DNA from: Paracoccaceae bacterium
Lineage (GTDB): Bacteria; Pseudomonadota; Alphaproteobacteria; Rhodobacterales; Rhodobacteraceae
Reading direction: 5' to 3'
NCBI GenBank assembly: GCA_013214635.1
Contig: JABSSC010000045.1
Location: forward strand, 1 to 36,653
Length of the DNA: 36,653 nucleotides
The first letter of the stretch is position 1, and the number at the start of each line of letters is the position of its first letter. Both the position numbers and the translations under genes were made by a program. The notes beneath the pieces were generated by a model, which searched no databases, was not told where the DNA came from, and saw only the letters and a program-made list of their open reading frames with translations. Positions 25,787-34,219 of the stretch are shown piece by piece.

Positions 25787-26590
25787 TCAGTCCCAGGTTG
25801 GGCACCACGGACCGTTGACCAAACGCATATCGCGGTCGAGCGCGTCAAGCCGGGCAAGTTGATCTGCTGAGAGCGTGAGTTCGGCTGCCTTGAGGTTTTG
25901 GCTGATCCGATCTGGTGAGCCTGCTGAGGGGATTACGGCGTAGCCTTTGGCCAAAAGCCATGCCAGCGCGATTTGTTCCGGTGTCGCGCCAAGCTCGCCC
26001 CCTATGTCTTTCAGCACCGGATTGGTCGAAACTGCACCACGCGCGAGCGGGGAATAGGCCGTCATGCGCACACCGAGAGACGCACAGTGGTCAACGATTG
26101 GTTGATTGTGTAGAAACACATGCAATTCGACCTGATTGGTCAGGATCGGACGATCTCCCAAAAGCCGCAGGGCTGCGTCCATGTAACGGATCGTAAAGTT
26201 TGATACGCCAAGGTTGCGGCAAAGTCCGGCGTCATAGACTTCGGCAAATTGCGCCATATAGTCTTTGATCGCGTATTCGTCGTTGATCGAGGGATAGTGG
26301 AGCAGCAACAAGTCCACCGGACCAACGCCAAGTTTATCCAAGGACGCCTCAACGTGCGGGCGCACTTGGCCAGGACCAAAGCTTTCTGGCGCAACTTTGG
26401 TCGTTATCCAAAGGTCTTCGCGGGGCAAGCCTGAGTCAGAGATGGCGCGTCCGACGAATTCTTCGTTTTCATAACCTTCGGCACAGTCCAAATGGCGATA
26501 TCCCGCCTCAAGCGCGGCAAGGCTGCCCCTGTAAGCGATCTCGCCGGGACGGTTCCAAGTGCCATAGCCAATTTGTGGGATGCTTTTCAT
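25787..26590 (-). CDS. Aldo/keto reductase
   Basis: A 267-residue NADPH-dependent (beta/alpha)8-barrel oxidoreductase. The catalytic tetrad is complete: Asp35 and Tyr40 in HLDCAEGYENE, Lys65 in WITTK, His98 in LLLLHYP. VSNF and the cofactor segment IPSAGSPDRISQNLKA are also present. It reduces aldehydes or ketones to alcohols; the substrate cannot be named. It shares four bases with the upstream NTF2-like gene, so both are co-transcribed and may act on one pathway. The 2,5-diketogluconate reductase-like branch is the closest by eye. Confidence 0.92.
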   Translation of the reverse strand: MKSIPQIGYGTWNRPGEIAYRGSLAALEAGYRHLDCAEGYENEEFVGRAISDSGLPREDLWITTKVAPESFGPGQVRPHVEASLDKLGVGPVDLLLLHYPSINDEYAIKDYMAQFAEVYDAGLCRNLGVSNFTIRYMDAALRLLGDRPILTNQVELHVFLHNQPIVDHCASLGVRMTAYSPLARGAVSTNPVLKDIGGELGATPEQIALAWLLAKGYAVIPSAGSPDRISQNLKAAELTLSADQLARLDALDRDMRLVNGPWCPTWD

Positions 26591-26976
26591 CGTTCCGCGC
26601 TTTCAAGGGTGTTCTTTCCGGTCATATACACACGAACCGAAGTGAACTGGCCATCCTCGATTTCAAAGAAGTTACAGTTCGACTTGGCCGTGATGCGCCC
26701 ATCATGTTCGACGTTCTCGACCGAGAAGCGGGACGCAATCTGTGATGATGTCGGATCGGGGACATGGACAAAGTCAAAATGCCGGACGGTTTTGTGACCG
26801 TCCCACAACCGTCGGAACATGCCAGAGATTTCTTCGTGGCCCTTTAGTTGGACACCATGCGTTTCAACTGAGAACGCGCACTCTGACGATAACGTCGCGA
26901 GGATGTCGTCCAAATCCTCCGCATCCACGGCGGCAAAGTAGTGTTCCACAAGGGCGATCTGGCCTTCGGGCGTCAT
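26587..26976 (-). CDS. SnoaL/NTF2-like protein
   Basis: A 129-residue cone-shaped alpha+beta protein of the SnoaL/NTF2-like group: VEHYFAAVDAEDLDDILATL opens it, then CAFSVETHGVQLKGHEEISG, and the closing strands FFEIEDGQFTSVRVYM. Members are small enzymes (isomerases, cyclases) or ligand-binding proteins, so function cannot be fixed. Its end overlaps the aldo/keto reductase gene by four bases. It is divergent from the racemase-fold gene at 27053. Confidence 0.85.
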   Translation of the reverse strand: MTPEGQIALVEHYFAAVDAEDLDDILATLSSECAFSVETHGVQLKGHEEISGMFRRLWDGHKTVRHFDFVHVPDPTSSQIASRFSVENVEHDGRITAKSNCNFFEIEDGQFTSVRVYMTGKNTLESAER

Positions 26977-27052
26977 GGTGGATTTGTCCTCTCTTTGCGC
27001 ATCAGCTAACTCACGCGGCAGGAATTCCCAACCTTAGGCAGGTAGAGTGCCC

Positions 27053-27823
27053 ATGAAACGCATCCTCGTTCTTGTTCCTTTCCCAATGTCCCAGGGCAAT
27101 CTTGATCTGCGACGCGACCAGACCGCTGCAGTCCAGCTTGGCCCGGACGTTGAGTTTGAGTTTCGCTCAACGCTTGCGGCCCCCAAAAACTATGTAAGCG
27201 GTTCCGACATGGCGCTGGCCGAGATCGGAATGCTGCAAGCCGGGCTGAGCGCCGAGGCGGACGGCTTCGATGCAGTTTGCATTGACACGATGAGTGATAG
27301 TGGCGTTGCGGCGCTGAGGTCTGAGCTGACAATCCCGGTGATTGGGCCGGGCAGAGCATCGATGTTGATGGCGATGATGCTGGGAAACCGGTTTTCGATT
27401 GTCACGATGTGGGATCGCTGGCGGCATCTCTACGAGAAGACACTGAACGAACTGCGTTTGCACCATGCCTGCGCCTCCATTCGTGCGCTAGATATTGCGC
27501 CCGACAATCGCGACCTACTGGCCGGAAAGGAGGATGAGGTCTTTCCAGCGCTTGAGGCGGCGGCGCGCGCCTGTATCGACGAAGATGGGGCTGAGGTGAT
27601 CGTTCTGGGATCGACCACGATGCATCAGGCGCATGGGTTTCTGTCAGAGCGGTTGGAGGTTCCTGTGATCAACCCCGGCCCACTGTCGTACAAAATGGCG
27701 GAAGCTGTTCTGGATCTTGGCCTTAGCCATAGCCGCAAGGCGCACCCGGTTTCGCCAGTCTCACGACGCGATCTGATCGATCAAATGATGGGATTTGCGG
27801 CGTCGATTGACCGCGATACGTGA
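27053..27823 (+). CDS. Asp/Glu/hydantoin racemase-fold protein with altered catalytic positions
   Basis: A 256-residue protein of the Asp/Glu/hydantoin racemase superfamily: RILVLVPFPMSQGNLDLR, then DAVCIDTMSDSGVAALRS, IPVIGPGRASMLMAMMLG, FSIVTMWDRW, and VIVLGSTTMHQAHGF near the second active site. In the family, two cysteines act as acid and base. Here the position before the first DxG segment is Thr (CIDT) and the second, usually GCxxM, reads GSTTM, so both appear replaced. A different reaction is therefore likely (inference from eye alignment). The ATG at 27053 is chosen; a GTG at 27047 would add two residues. Confidence 0.82.
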   Translation: MKRILVLVPFPMSQGNLDLRRDQTAAVQLGPDVEFEFRSTLAAPKNYVSGSDMALAEIGMLQAGLSAEADGFDAVCIDTMSDSGVAALRSELTIPVIGPGRASMLMAMMLGNRFSIVTMWDRWRHLYEKTLNELRLHHACASIRALDIAPDNRDLLAGKEDEVFPALEAAARACIDEDGAEVIVLGSTTMHQAHGFLSERLEVPVINPGPLSYKMAEAVLDLGLSHSRKAHPVSPVSRRDLIDQMMGFAASIDRDT

Positions 27824-27895
27824 CGTGGACCGTCTTGCAACGCGGGCCGGGCGAGGATAGTGGTCGCGCATCACGATCTGCTTGGGGACCGCACC

Positions 27896-28126
27896 ATGAA
27901 AGCACGCGTTCACATCATGCTCAAAAACGGCGTTCTCGATCCACAAGGAGCGGCGGTGCAGCATGCACTCGGCGCGCTTGGTTTCGACGGGGTAAACGAT
28001 GTGCGTCAGGGCAAGGTGATCGAGCTTGATTTGGCCGACGGCACCACGGAGGCCACCGTGGCGGATATGTGCGAAAAGCTTCTCGCCAACACGGTGATTG
28101 AAAGTTACCGGGTGGAGATGTTGTGA
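27896..28126 (+). CDS. purS: FGAM synthase subunit PurS
   Basis: Small subunit of the three-part FGAM synthase (PurS, PurQ, PurL), bridging the glutaminase and synthetase and helping pass ammonia. The 76-residue protein shows KARVHIMLKNGVLDPQGAAV at the start and GFDGVNDVRQGKVIELDLAD, as expected. The ATG at 27896 follows GGGGA at about seven bases. Its stop overlaps the start of the alcohol dehydrogenase gene, which stands between it and purQ. purL is not in the window. Confidence 0.95.
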   Translation: MKARVHIMLKNGVLDPQGAAVQHALGALGFDGVNDVRQGKVIELDLADGTTEATVADMCEKLLANTVIESYRVEML

Positions 28127-29166
28127 TGCGGGCCGCCCAGCTGACCGGCTGGCGCGCGCCGCTTGAGATCACGACGCTTCCCGATCCTGATTGCCCGCCC
28201 GACGGTGTTGTCCTGGATGTCTTGGCCTGTGGCGTGTGTCGGTCGGACTGGCATGCATGGACCGGGTCAGACCCGGATGTCTTGCTGCCCCATGTTCCGG
28301 GACACGAGTATTGCGGCACAGTTGTTGAGGTCGGGCCCAACGTCACACAATGGGCCGTCGGAGATCGCGTGATCGCGCCGTTTATTCTTGCGTGCGGAAC
28401 TTGTTCCGATTGCCAGTCCGGACATCAGACCATCTGCACCATCCAAGTTCTTCCCGGCTTTAACGCGCCCGGTGCCTTTGCCGAACGGGTGGCTGTGCCA
28501 TACGCGGATGCGAACCTCACGGAATTGCCCGAAGATATGGACCCGGCCCTTGCGGCGGCGCTTGGATGCCGCGTGACAACCGCATGGCATGCGCTAACGG
28601 GACGCGCAGCCCTTCAGCCCGGCGAATGGCTGGCCGTGTGGGGGGCAGGCGGTGTCGGTCTTGCCGCCGCGCTTCTGGGCAAGGCGATGGGGGCGCGCGT
28701 CGTAGTGGCCGATGTGGTGGCCGAAAAGCTCGATCATGCGTTGGTTTTGGGTATTGATGCCGCCGTCGATGCGCGGGGCGATGCTGTCGGGGCAATCCGC
28801 GAACTTACCAAGGGTGGGGCCGACGTTGCGGTTGAGGCGCTCGGTATCGAAGCAACGACCGCGAATGCGCTGAAATGCCTTCGCAAGCTCGGGCGTATGG
28901 TGCAGGTGGGTATGCCTGCTGGCGCTCATGCAGAGATGCGTTTGCCTTGGGACGCGGTTTATTCCGGGCAACTCGCGATTTACGGAACCCGCGGTATGCC
29001 TGCGCACCGCTATCCGTCGCTTTTGTCCCTCATGGCGGCAGGGGCGGTTGATCTATCGCCAATTGTCGCTCGTCGCGTGCCGTTGAGCGCCGCAACTGAA
29101 GAACTTGCGATATTCGACGGTCCCGCCGCTCCGGGCATTGCCGTCATCACCGATTTCACGTCTTAG
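28123..29166 (+). CDS. Zinc-dependent alcohol dehydrogenase family protein
   Basis: A 347-residue medium-chain dehydrogenase. The catalytic zinc site is Cys39 (ACGVCRSDWH) with His61-Glu62 (VPGHEYCG), the structural zinc is held by Cys91, Cys94, Cys97 and Cys105, and the Rossmann nucleotide site is VWGAGGVGLAAA. It oxidises alcohols or reduces carbonyls with NAD(P); the substrate is unknown. The start is GTG at 28123 or ATG at 28126, both overlapping the purS stop, with GGAG upstream. It sits between purS and purQ, with 13 bases to purQ, so it is co-transcribed with purine genes though no link in function is evident. Confidence 0.93.
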   Translation: MMRAAQLTGWRAPLEITTLPDPDCPPDGVVLDVLACGVCRSDWHAWTGSDPDVLLPHVPGHEYCGTVVEVGPNVTQWAVGDRVIAPFILACGTCSDCQSGHQTICTIQVLPGFNAPGAFAERVAVPYADANLTELPEDMDPALAAALGCRVTTAWHALTGRAALQPGEWLAVWGAGGVGLAAALLGKAMGARVVVADVVAEKLDHALVLGIDAAVDARGDAVGAIRELTKGGADVAVEALGIEATTANALKCLRKLGRMVQVGMPAGAHAEMRLPWDAVYSGQLAIYGTRGMPAHRYPSLLSLMAAGAVDLSPIVARRVPLSAATEELAIFDGPAAPGIAVITDFTS

Positions 29167-29179
29167 GAGACCCCACCCC

Positions 29180-29848
29180 ATGCGTGCTGCCGTTCTTGTT
29201 TTTCCCGGATCAAATTGTGACCGCGATCTTGCGGTTGCCTTCAATGCTGCAGGCTTCTCGGTTGATATGGTTTGGCATAAGGATGCCAGCCTCCCAGACG
29301 GGATCGACATTGTGGGCATACCCGGTGGGTTTTCGTTCGGTGACTATCTGCGCTGCGGGGCGATCGCCGCGCGTTCGCCCATCACAAAGGCGTTGAAAGC
29401 TCATGTCGAGCGGGGTGGGTATGCGCTGGGCATTTGCAATGGCTTTCAGGTCCTGACCGAAACCGGCCTTTTGCCGGGGGCGTTGATGCGTAATGCGGCA
29501 CTCAAATTCGTATGTCGGACCGTGCCACTTGAAGTCGCGACCGCGAGTAGTGCCTTCACCGAAGGGTATTCACGCGGGCAGGTTCTACAAATCCCGGTGG
29601 CCCATCACGACGGCAACTACGTTGCGGATGACACATTGGCGGCGCAACTCAATGCCGAGGATCGCGTTGCGTTCCGCTATGGCGAAGAGGTTAACGGCGC
29701 GACGGATCGGATTGCCGGTGTGTTGTCAGAGAACCGGCGGGTGCTTGGCATGATGCCTCACCCTGAACGCGCGGCTGAGGCGGCACAGGGTTCATCTGAT
29801 GGCGCGGCGATGTTTGCGGGCTTGGCCGCAACTGCTTTGACCGCTTGA
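29180..29848 (+). CDS. purQ: FGAM synthase glutaminase subunit PurQ
   Basis: Class I glutamine amidotransferase that supplies ammonia for FGAM formation in purine synthesis. The 222-residue protein has AVLVFPGSNCDRDLA at the start, GGFSFGDYLRCGA, the nucleophile Cys86 in LGICNGFQVL and the His-Glu pair in MMPHPERA. AGGAGA precedes the ATG at 29180. It works with PurS (two genes upstream) and PurL (not seen). The dctB-like gene follows 31 bases later on the same strand with no clear terminator. Confidence 0.97.
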   Translation: MRAAVLVFPGSNCDRDLAVAFNAAGFSVDMVWHKDASLPDGIDIVGIPGGFSFGDYLRCGAIAARSPITKALKAHVERGGYALGICNGFQVLTETGLLPGALMRNAALKFVCRTVPLEVATASSAFTEGYSRGQVLQIPVAHHDGNYVADDTLAAQLNAEDRVAFRYGEEVNGATDRIAGVLSENRRVLGMMPHPERAAEAAQGSSDGAAMFAGLAATALTA

Positions 29849-29879
29849 GCGAGGGGCGCAGGCCGCTTACCTTACAGTT

Positions 29880-31637
29880 ATGTCTCAGACGACCACCAAC
29901 GACACCGAGCTTCCGCGCAAGGGAAGCTGGCGGTTCAGGTTTTTCTTCCTGGCCTCAATCGCTGCTGCGGCAACGGTGGTCTGGGTCACAAACCAACTCC
30001 TTACGGAACGGTTCACGGAAAGCACGCGTAACCGGGCAGAGGTGCGCCTAGCCTCTTATAGCGGTCAACTGATCAGTGAGTTGCAGCGAAACTCTGTCGT
30101 GCCGTTGCTGCTGTCGCGCGATCCAGCCTTGATCGGGGCGCTGAATTCCGGCGATTTTACGCAGTCGAGCCAGCGACTGATTTCGTATCGCGATGAGATT
30201 GGCGCGGCTGATCTGCGCCTTCTGGATGCGGACGGCCGGGTGGTTGCAGCTTCGGACCGGAATGAGTTGGGGGCGAGTTACCGAAACGAACCTTATTTTG
30301 TGAACGCACTGCGCTCCAACGACACGGTTTTCACGACAGTTCAACTTGAAAGCGGCGCGTCGGCCTTTTCCTATTCGCGCAAGATGGAGGCCGGACCTGA
30401 GCAGATCGGTGTGATTGTCGTCGAGGTCGATTTGGGCAAGTTTCAGCGCACTTGGGCCGGGTTCTCGGACGCTGTGGTCGTTGCCGATAGCGAGGGGCGG
30501 ATCATCCTGTCAACCGAGAGTCGCTGGCGCGGCCGCACCGAAGAAGAGGCGTTGCAATTGCGCTCTGCGCCGTCCGCTATTCAACGCGCCGTGCGCGCGA
30601 CGGCCGATTGGACAGCGCTGCCGCCCGATGCCTATCTCGCGGGTGAAGCCGTTATGCGGCAGGAAAGCCGCATCGGATTCCAGGGTTGGAAGATCACAAG
30701 CTTTACCACTTATGCCGGTGTACGTGACCGTGTGAACGCGGTCGTCGCACTGGAAGTTATGGGATTTGCGATTCTTCTTGCGGCGGCGTTCTATTTCCGA
30801 AGCCGCAACGTGACGTCGCGATTGCTGTTTTCCCAGCGCGAGTCGGCTGATTTGCGCCAGTTGAACGCGGTCTTACAGCGAGAAATTGCCGAGCGTGAGA
30901 AAGCGGAAAAGAACCTCGAAGTTGCCGAACAGACGATCCAGCAATCCTCGAAATTGGCCGTTCTGGGCGAGATGTCGGCGGCGGTCAGCCACGAGTTGAA
31001 TCAACCACTTGCCGCGATGAAGACCTACCTCGCTGGAGCGCGTCTATTGCTGCAACGCAACCGGCCCGAAGAAGCGTTGTCGTCCTACCAACGGATCGAC
31101 GACCTGATTGACCGGATGGGTGCCATTACCCGACAGCTCAAAAGCTATGCGCGAAAAGACGGCGAAGATACTGAAATCGTTGATGTTCGCAACGCTGTTC
31201 AATCCGCACTTGAGATGATGGAGCCGCAATTGCGGCAGCGCAATATTCCGATCACCAAGACACTTCCCAAGGACCCCGTCCTGACCTTCGCCGACCGCAT
31301 CCGGCTGGAGCAGGTTTTGGTCAACCTGCTACGTAATGCGCTTGATGCGACGTCGGGCGTACCGGACGCGGCGATTGATATTCTGGTCTCGAAAGGCGAC
31401 GAAATCTCGATCGCGGTGCGTGACAATGGTGCTGGTATCGACAACTTCGACAGTCTGTTCGAGCCCTTCTACACGACGAAGAAACCGGGGGATGGCGTGG
31501 GGCTTGGCCTTGCCATTTCATCGTCTATCGTCAACGACCTTGGGGGGCGCCTGACGGCGCGCAACGGATCCGAGCGCGGAGCCGTGTTCGAGGTGCGCTT
31601 ACCGATCAGTCGCGAACAAATCGAGGCAGCCGAGTAG
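29880..31637 (+). CDS. dctB: DctB-type sensor histidine kinase
   Basis: A 585-residue membrane kinase: transmembrane segments at about 21-40 and 288-306 enclose a double-Cache (PDC) periplasmic sensor with YRNEPYFVNALRSNDTVF, as in C4-dicarboxylate sensor DctB. A coiled coil (LNAVLQREIAEREKAEKNLE) leads to the H box AVSHELNQPLAAMKTY with His371, then NLLRNALDAT, DNGAGID and GDGVGLGLAISS. It is paired with the regulator gene seven bases downstream. No dicarboxylate or TRAP transporter is nearby, so the ligand is inferred from family only. Confidence 0.93.
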   Translation: MSQTTTNDTELPRKGSWRFRFFFLASIAAAATVVWVTNQLLTERFTESTRNRAEVRLASYSGQLISELQRNSVVPLLLSRDPALIGALNSGDFTQSSQRLISYRDEIGAADLRLLDADGRVVAASDRNELGASYRNEPYFVNALRSNDTVFTTVQLESGASAFSYSRKMEAGPEQIGVIVVEVDLGKFQRTWAGFSDAVVVADSEGRIILSTESRWRGRTEEEALQLRSAPSAIQRAVRATADWTALPPDAYLAGEAVMRQESRIGFQGWKITSFTTYAGVRDRVNAVVALEVMGFAILLAAAFYFRSRNVTSRLLFSQRESADLRQLNAVLQREIAEREKAEKNLEVAEQTIQQSSKLAVLGEMSAAVSHELNQPLAAMKTYLAGARLLLQRNRPEEALSSYQRIDDLIDRMGAITRQLKSYARKDGEDTEIVDVRNAVQSALEMMEPQLRQRNIPITKTLPKDPVLTFADRIRLEQVLVNLLRNALDATSGVPDAAIDILVSKGDEISIAVRDNGAGIDNFDSLFEPFYTTKKPGDGVGLGLAISSSIVNDLGGRLTARNGSERGAVFEVRLPISREQIEAAE

Positions 31638-31644
31638 GGGGGTC

Positions 31645-32982
31645 ATGCCGCAGTCTATGAAAATTGCGATTGTCGACGACGAGCAGGATATGCGTCAGTC
31701 GATCAGTCAGTGGTTGGCCTTGTCGGGGTTTCAGACCGAAACCTTTGGCAGTGCCGAGGACGCGCTCAAATCCGTTGGTGCGGATTTTCCAGGAGTGGTC
31801 GTATCGGATATTCGCATGCCGGGCATGGACGGGATGGCGCTACTCAAACGCCTGATGAGTGTCGACAAGGCGCTACCGGTGATCATGATCACGGGCCACG
31901 GCGACGTTCCTATGGCTGTTGAGGCGATGCGGATCGGTGCCTTCGACTTTCTGGAAAAGCCTTTCAACCCAGATCAGATGACCGAACTTGCCAAGCGTGC
32001 GACGTCGAACCGGCGCATGACACTGGACGGTCGGGCGCTCCGCCGCGAGTTGTCGGATGGTACGGGCCTGATGAAAAAGCTGGTGGGCAACTCCCCCGCG
32101 ATGGAGCGCCTCCGCGAAGACATCCTCGACCTTGGTCAGGCGGATGGGCATGTCTTGATTGATGGTGAGACTGGCACCGGCAAAACCTTGGCCGCTCATG
32201 CGCTTCATGCGGTGTCAGGTCGGGCAGGGAAAAAGTTCATCCTGCAATCCTGCGCGTCGCTGGATGAAGAAACGATGGCTCGCAAGCTCTTCGGGCCATT
32301 TGAAGAAGGTGGGGAACTTCCGCTGGTCGAGGCGGCGCGCGGCGGAACTTTGGTTCTTGAAGATATCGACGCCTTGGCACCTGCGCTTCAGGCACGACTG
32401 CTGACGTGGATCAATGAACAAGGCACTCCCGCGGAAACCCGGCTTGTCGCAATCTCGAACTTGCAAGTACAAGGTAAGACGGTCGAGGATGTGATACGCC
32501 CTGATCTGTTTTTCCGCTTGTCTGCTTTGCGCATCACGCCGCCGCCACTGCGCGCGCGGGGCGAGGACATTTTGACGCTGTTTGCCCGATTCTCTGAGCG
32601 ATTTGCCGACGAGTACGGTTGCGAAGCGCCCGAGCTAACAGCGCAAGAGGCCGCTGATCTTTTGCAGGCGCCTTGGCCGGGGAATATTCGACAGCTGTCC
32701 AACATCGCTGAGCGTGCCGTCTTGCAAAGCCGACGTGGGACGGGGACGATTACGTCTTTGCTGATGTCGGACGCGGATGAAACGCAGGCGACGCCTACGA
32801 TGACGACCGAGGGCAAGCCGCTAAAGGAATATGTTGAAGCCTTTGAGCGTATGTTGATCGATAGCACGATGCGTCGCCATCGTGGTTCGATCGTTGCAGT
32901 CATGGACGAGCTTTGTTTGCCGCGCCGGACGTTGAACGAAAAGATGGCCAAATACGGCCTTCAGCGTTCGGATTATCTCTGA
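31645..32982 (+). CDS. dctD: DctD-like response regulator lacking the GAFTGA loop
   Basis: A 445-residue NtrC-type regulator: receiver domain with phosphoacceptor Asp55 (VVSDIRMPGMDG), AAA+ domain with Walker A GETGTGKT (174-181) and the putative Arg-finger block RPDLFFRLSAL, then a C-terminal Fis-like helix-turn-helix (RHRGSIVAVMDELCLPRRTL). The sigma-54 contact loop GAFTGA is absent: after LFG (215-217) comes PFEEGGELPLVEAAR, shorter than usual, and Walker B reads LVLEDID instead of LFLDEI. It probably does not open sigma-54 promoters in the classical way; Rhodobacter capsulatus NtrC is a known parallel. It is co-transcribed with dctB and with the gene four bases downstream. Confidence 0.9.
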   Translation: MPQSMKIAIVDDEQDMRQSISQWLALSGFQTETFGSAEDALKSVGADFPGVVVSDIRMPGMDGMALLKRLMSVDKALPVIMITGHGDVPMAVEAMRIGAFDFLEKPFNPDQMTELAKRATSNRRMTLDGRALRRELSDGTGLMKKLVGNSPAMERLREDILDLGQADGHVLIDGETGTGKTLAAHALHAVSGRAGKKFILQSCASLDEETMARKLFGPFEEGGELPLVEAARGGTLVLEDIDALAPALQARLLTWINEQGTPAETRLVAISNLQVQGKTVEDVIRPDLFFRLSALRITPPPLRARGEDILTLFARFSERFADEYGCEAPELTAQEAADLLQAPWPGNIRQLSNIAERAVLQSRRGTGTITSLLMSDADETQATPTMTTEGKPLKEYVEAFERMLIDSTMRRHRGSIVAVMDELCLPRRTLNEKMAKYGLQRSDYL

Positions 32983-32986
32983 ACCG

Positions 32987-33796
32987 ATGCGCATCATCAG
33001 CCTGAACGCCTGGGGCGGGGCAGAGTGGCCTGAACTTTCTCGCTGGCTGCCCGGATGTGATGCGGATGTGTTGTTCCTTCAAGAGGTCATTCGCGCCCCC
33101 CAGCCTGTGCCCGAATGGCTTATGTACAAGGACCCCTATCGGACTTTGGATCAACGGGGGGATCTGATGGCGGATGTGTCTGCCCGCCTGCCCGGGCATC
33201 AGCCTTACTTTGCGCCCGCTGCGCGAGGCCCGTTGGCAGACGCGACGGGTAAGGCCTTCACCACCGAACATGGGCTTGGAGCCTGGGTCGATCGGAACTT
33301 GGCCGTGACCGGCGTTGCGCAAAGCGCGCTCTATGGACGATATCGCCGCGATGGTTGGGGGGATGAGCCTGTGCCGCGCGCGTTGCAAGGGTTGCGTGTC
33401 TGTGACCCGTCGAGCGGTCAAGACGTACATGTGGTTAACTTGCACGGGTTGCGCGATCCCTCTGGTAAAGGCGACACTCCAGAACGAGACGTGCAATGCG
33501 CGCAGCTGTGCAACTTCATCGAACACTTTTGGGACGGGACGAGTGCGTTGGTCGTGATGGGGGACTTCAACCTTCTGCCTGACAGTGCGACGTTTTCAGC
33601 GCTTAAGGCCATGGGATTGCGCGATTTGATCTCGGAATACGGCATCACCGACACGCGTACCAAGCTCTATACCAAGCCCGGACGGTTTGCGGACTACGCC
33701 TTTGTCAGTGCAGGTGTGACGGTCACTTCGTTTTCTGCACCGGATCATCCAGTTTTGTCGGACCATCGCCCGCTCATTCTGGATATTGTGCCGTAG
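32987..33796 (+). CDS. Endonuclease/exonuclease/phosphatase family protein
   Basis: A 269-residue protein of the EEP fold: ISLNAWGG at the start (metal-site Asn), VLFLQEV (catalytic Glu), HVVNLHGL, VVMGDFNLLPDS (catalytic Asp-Asn), and SDHRPLILDI with the final Asp-His. All core positions of this magnesium-dependent phosphodiesterase superfamily are there. Members cleave DNA, RNA, nucleotides, sphingomyelin or inositol phosphates; this one cannot be placed further. No signal peptide is seen. The ATG is four bases after the dctD stop, so it belongs to that operon, which is an unusual partner. Confidence 0.9.
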   Translation: MRIISLNAWGGAEWPELSRWLPGCDADVLFLQEVIRAPQPVPEWLMYKDPYRTLDQRGDLMADVSARLPGHQPYFAPAARGPLADATGKAFTTEHGLGAWVDRNLAVTGVAQSALYGRYRRDGWGDEPVPRALQGLRVCDPSSGQDVHVVNLHGLRDPSGKGDTPERDVQCAQLCNFIEHFWDGTSALVVMGDFNLLPDSATFSALKAMGLRDLISEYGITDTRTKLYTKPGRFADYAFVSAGVTVTSFSAPDHPVLSDHRPLILDIVP

Positions 33797-34219
33797 GCAA
33801 TTCGTGAGCCGAGCACTTTTCGCCACGATTACCCATTGTCAACTGCCCCCCGCAGCCCTTATGTTGCGCTAATGGGCCGCACCCACATGCGGGCGGCTGG
33901 CCCTCCGTTATTCGACGTCTTGCAAGTTCAAATCCGTCAAACCCTCTCGGATCGACGCAAGGCCGGACGATAGGCCAAAAGGCCAAAGAAATTGCCCATA
34001 GAGCGCCCTTTACTGGCCCTGTGGGCCTTGAACGGGCGCTGCAACGTGCAAGCGCCGGAGAAGAAACGCGATGACGCGCGCGAGCAGTGTCGGGCAGAAT
34101 TCAAGGGCAGCACTCGCTGCACCCTTTGCCACACCGCGTGCGGTCGCCAAAATCAGCCATCCCATACGCAACGCCGCGCCGCCAGGCGCGCTGTCCCGAT
34201 TGGGATGCAGAAAGACATC
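33797..34219 (+). promoter_or_regulatory. Long structured upstream region of rne
   Basis: This 423-base stretch has no believable gene. It holds a possible promoter (TTGTCA at 33836-33841, 18 bases, TATGTT at 33860-33865) and then stable hairpins: GGCGCT/AGCGCC (34035-34040 with 34051-34056), GCAGC/GCTGC (34107-34111 with 34116-34120) and CGCGCC/GGCGCG (34175-34180 with 34185-34190). An outer stem CATCCCA/TGGGATG (34158-34164 with 34201-34207) would close over the last hairpin just before the start codon. Long structured leaders let RNase E control its own mRNA in other bacteria; the same role here is inference. Confidence 0.5.

Noticed and set aside
33926-33935. T-arm-like GTTCAAATCC upstream of rne
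   Set aside because: No matching acceptor or anticodon arm could be drawn around it, so it is not a tRNA; it is too short to call a tRNA fragment or attachment site.
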